Origin: Saprospiraceae bacterium
GTDB taxonomy: Bacteria > Bacteroidota > Bacteroidia > Chitinophagales > Saprospiraceae
Assembly (NCBI GenBank): GCA_020628755.1
Contig: JAHDEQ010000048.1
Span: forward strand, 1-14,523
Length of the DNA stretch: 14,523 nucleotides
Direction of reading: 5' to 3'
Numbering within the stretch: the stretch's first letter is position 1; every line of letters begins with the position of its first letter. Below are positions 13,017-14,523 of the stretch, piece by piece. A program made the translations under genes and the position numbers. A model generated the notes under the pieces. That model was given only the letters and a program-made list of their open reading frames with translations, was not told the DNA's origin and did no database searches.

Positions 13017-13937
13017 ATGACAACTTATACTAAAAATAAAACCATCAATTTGCAAACCCGTCTGACACAAGTCGGACAACTTATTGGTAATACTCCCTTA
13101 TACCCTATCACTAATGTATATGCCAAGCCCCATGTACAGATTTATGCCAAACTCGAATGGCAACAACTTGGTGGTAGTGTCAAGGCTCGTCCTGCTTTCA
13201 ATATCATCAAACAAGCAATTATTGAAGGCAAACTGCATCAAGGAAAACACCTTTTGGATGCTACGAGTGGCAATACAGGCATTGCTTATGCTTCGATTGG
13301 CGCAGCTTTGGGTATTCCTGTTACGCTTTGTTTACCCAAAAATGCTTCGGAACAACGCAAAAAAATATTAAGCAATTTGGGTGTAAATATCATTTACACC
13401 TCTCCTTTTGAAGGGACAGACGGCGCACAAATCAAAGCTAAAGAACTGTTCAAAGAAAATCCAGAACGTTATTTTTATGCCGACCAATATGCCAATCAAC
13501 ACAATTGGCAAGCGCATGTCGAAACTACTGCTCCCGAAATTTGGCTCGGCACAAGTGGGCGTATTACGCACTTTGTGGCAGGATTGGGAACGACGGGCAC
13601 CTTTGTCGGAACAACAAGAGGACTCAAAAAATTCAATCCCAATATTCAAAATATTGCCTTACAACCCAACAATCCAATGCACGGCCTAGAAGGATGGAAA
13701 CATCTCGAAACAGCTATCGTTCCAAAAATATACGACGAAAAACTGGCCGATCAATTCTTAGAAATTGACACTTTAGATGCCTTTGATATGGTCAAAAAAA
13801 TAGCTCAAACAGAAGGTCTTTTGGTTAGTCCTTCGGCCGCAGCTAATCTACTTGGCGCAATTCAAGTTGCGGAGCAAATTGAATCGGGCATCATAGTCAC
13901 CACATTTGCCGATGACGCTTCCAAATATCAAGAATAA
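13017..13937 (+). CDS. cysM: PLP-dependent cysteine synthase (CysM type)
   Basis: The 306-residue cytosolic enzyme is of the O-acetylserine/O-phosphoserine sulfhydrylase family (fold type II PLP), which makes cysteine from an activated serine and a sulfur donor. Lys56 in GGSVKARPA is the PLP Schiff-base lysine; TSGNTG (83-88) binds substrate; GLGTTGT (189-195) binds the PLP phosphate; SPSAAA (Ser271) contacts the pyridine nitrogen. The KxRPA context resembles CysM proteins, with Ala57 where many have Asp. Whether the donor is sulfide or a thiocarboxylated carrier protein cannot be read directly, but the neighbouring Mec-like gene favours the carrier route. Expression should be controlled by the double poly-Cys attenuator that ends 31 nt upstream. 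The ATG at 13017 is the first useful one after the terminator. Confidence 0.93.
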   Translation: MTTYTKNKTINLQTRLTQVGQLIGNTPLYPITNVYAKPHVQIYAKLEWQQLGGSVKARPAFNIIKQAIIEGKLHQGKHLLDATSGNTGIAYASIGAALGIPVTLCLPKNASEQRKKILSNLGVNIIYTSPFEGTDGAQIKAKELFKENPERYFYADQYANQHNWQAHVETTAPEIWLGTSGRITHFVAGLGTTGTFVGTTRGLKKFNPNIQNIALQPNNPMHGLEGWKHLETAIVPKIYDEKLADQFLEIDTLDAFDMVKKIAQTEGLLVSPSAAANLLGAIQVAEQIESGIIVTTFADDASKYQE

Positions 13938-13946
13938 TACTGTCCC

Positions 13947-14021
13947 TACGTGTTTATGTGTTTGTGTGTTTATACAAAAAAGACACACATACTAAGACAC
14001 ATAGATACTCAAACACACAAT
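13947..14021. repeat. Octamer-phased inverted-repeat element 2
   Basis: The left arm is three 8-nt units (13947-13970): TACGTGTT, TATGTGTT, TGTGTGTT. The right arm is five (13982-14021): GACACACA, TACTAAGA, CACATAGA, TACTCAAA, CACACAAT. The units are in strict 8-nt register and the arms are roughly complementary. It fills the whole gap between cysM and the Mec-like gene. Right-arm units resemble those of element 1 (TACTCGAA, CACATGAA). Confidence 0.72.
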
Positions 14022-14022
14022 T

Positions 14023-14457
14023 ATGATTAAAATAAACTCAAACCCTTTAGAAGTCATGTACCAAGATGGTCGTGATAGTTTTCCCAATGAATGTTGTGGT
14101 TTTATGTATGGTTCAGAAGAAAATGGACGAACTATTGAATTGGCTGTTCCTGTAGTGAATAGTAAGGAAGGTGACCAAAGAAGGCGTTTTGAAATTTCTC
14201 CTTTGGATTATATGAAAGCAGAACAGTTTGCCCTACAAAATAAGCTGACGCTGTTGGGTGTGTATCACACCCATCCGCAGCACCCTGCCATCGCTTCGGT
14301 ACATGATTTGGAGAAAGCTATGCCTTATTTTTCTTATGTCATTATTTCCGTCTTGGATGGCGAGATAGATGACATCAAGTCTTGGCGTTTGTACGATGAG
14401 AAACGAGAGTTTTACGAAGAAGAAGTCTTAAAAAATAACGAATATCAAACTATTTAA
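14023..14457 (+). CDS. JAMM/MPN+ metallopeptidase, Mec (M67) type
   Basis: The 144-residue cytosolic zinc peptidase has a complete JAMM motif: Glu23 in PNECCGF, His82 and His84 in YHTHPQHP, Ser92 and Asp95 in IASVHDLE. Small proteins of this type (Mec) release cysteine from the C-terminus of the ubiquitin-like carrier CysO after CysM has loaded it; others cut different ThiS/MoaD-like carriers. It lies 85 nt downstream of cysM on the same strand, with only a repeat element between, so the two are probably one operon under the cysteine attenuator. A ThiS/CysO-like carrier and a ThiF/MoeB-like activating enzyme would be expected nearby but are not in this window. The zinc-site residues look intact. 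Confidence 0.9.
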   Translation: MIKINSNPLEVMYQDGRDSFPNECCGFMYGSEENGRTIELAVPVVNSKEGDQRRRFEISPLDYMKAEQFALQNKLTLLGVYHTHPQHPAIASVHDLEKAMPYFSYVIISVLDGEIDDIKSWRLYDEKREFYEEEVLKNNEYQTI

Positions 14458-14470
14458 TTTTAGAATTATA

Positions 14471-14523
14471 CATTCATGCATTAACAACATTATATCATTC
14501 TTGCATTGAAATATTCATGCATT
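14471..14523. repeat. 8-nt-phased CATT repeat, running off the window
   Basis: CATT (once TATT) recurs at 14471, 14479, 14488, 14496, 14504, 14512 and 14520, i.e. steps of 8, 9, 8, 8, 8, 8 nt. ATTCATGCATT occurs in full at 14472-14482 and 14513-14523. The base sequence differs from elements 1 and 2 but the octamer rhythm is the same. It continues beyond the right end, so its full form cannot be seen. Confidence 0.6.

Noticed and set aside
1..14523. tRNA or rRNA genes.
   Set aside because: I found no cloverleaf with a T-loop GTTCRA-type core in a gap, and no rRNA-like sequence.

Overview
The window looks like a low-GC chromosome segment of a Bacteroidota (probably Cytophagia-type) bacterium. 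The evidence is a secreted cytophagalysin-type (M43) protease with a Por-secretion (T9SS)-like C-terminal tail, Bacteroidota-style TAnnTTTG promoter boxes, near absence of Shine-Dalgarno sequences, and AT-rich coding. I cannot name the species.

Layout. On the + strand from the left: a small STAS-domain protein with a strong terminator; purA (adenylosuccinate synthetase); a two-gene Septu-like anti-phage module (AAA/ABC-type ATPase PtuA overlapping HNH nuclease PtuB by 14 nt); and, 12 nt later, a YUCCA/FMO-like flavoprotein. On the - strand in the middle: a two-TM protein of unknown function, a DegS/HtrA-like periplasmic serine protease, and the large M43 metalloprotease, the last two each ending in a clear - strand terminator. 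Then on the + strand: an MFS transporter and a cysteine locus made of cysM (PLP-dependent cysteine synthase) and a JAMM/Mec-type metallopeptidase (M67).

The most striking element is the leader region of cysM. It holds two tandem, previously uncalled mini-genes: a 21-codon leader peptide with 5 consecutive Cys codons and a 29-codon leader peptide with 8 consecutive Cys codons. Each is followed by an intrinsic terminator whose 5' arm contains GCCTTTCC. Each leader carries, just after its Cys run, the complement GGAAAGGC, which can form a mutually exclusive antiterminator. A third segment can sequester GGAAAGGC. This is the complete 1:2 / 2:3 / 3:4 logic of trp-type ribosome-mediated attenuation, built twice in series, in front of the gene that makes the amino acid being sensed. 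The predicted promoter lies so close to the first leader that its mRNA may be almost leaderless. A palindrome upstream may be an operator.

A second unusual signal is a family of intergenic elements built from 8-nt units in strict register: 8383-8460, 13947-14021, and a sequence-divergent one running off the right end from 14471. The first two can fold into long imperfect hairpins.

How the genes may work together: cysM plus the Mec-like peptidase suggest cysteine synthesis that can use a sulfur-carrier protein (CysO/ThiS type), with expression tuned by Cys-tRNA charging through the double attenuator. The Septu-like pair is a defence island wedged into an otherwise housekeeping same-strand run. 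The other genes (purA, htrA, MFS, M43 protease) appear functionally independent.
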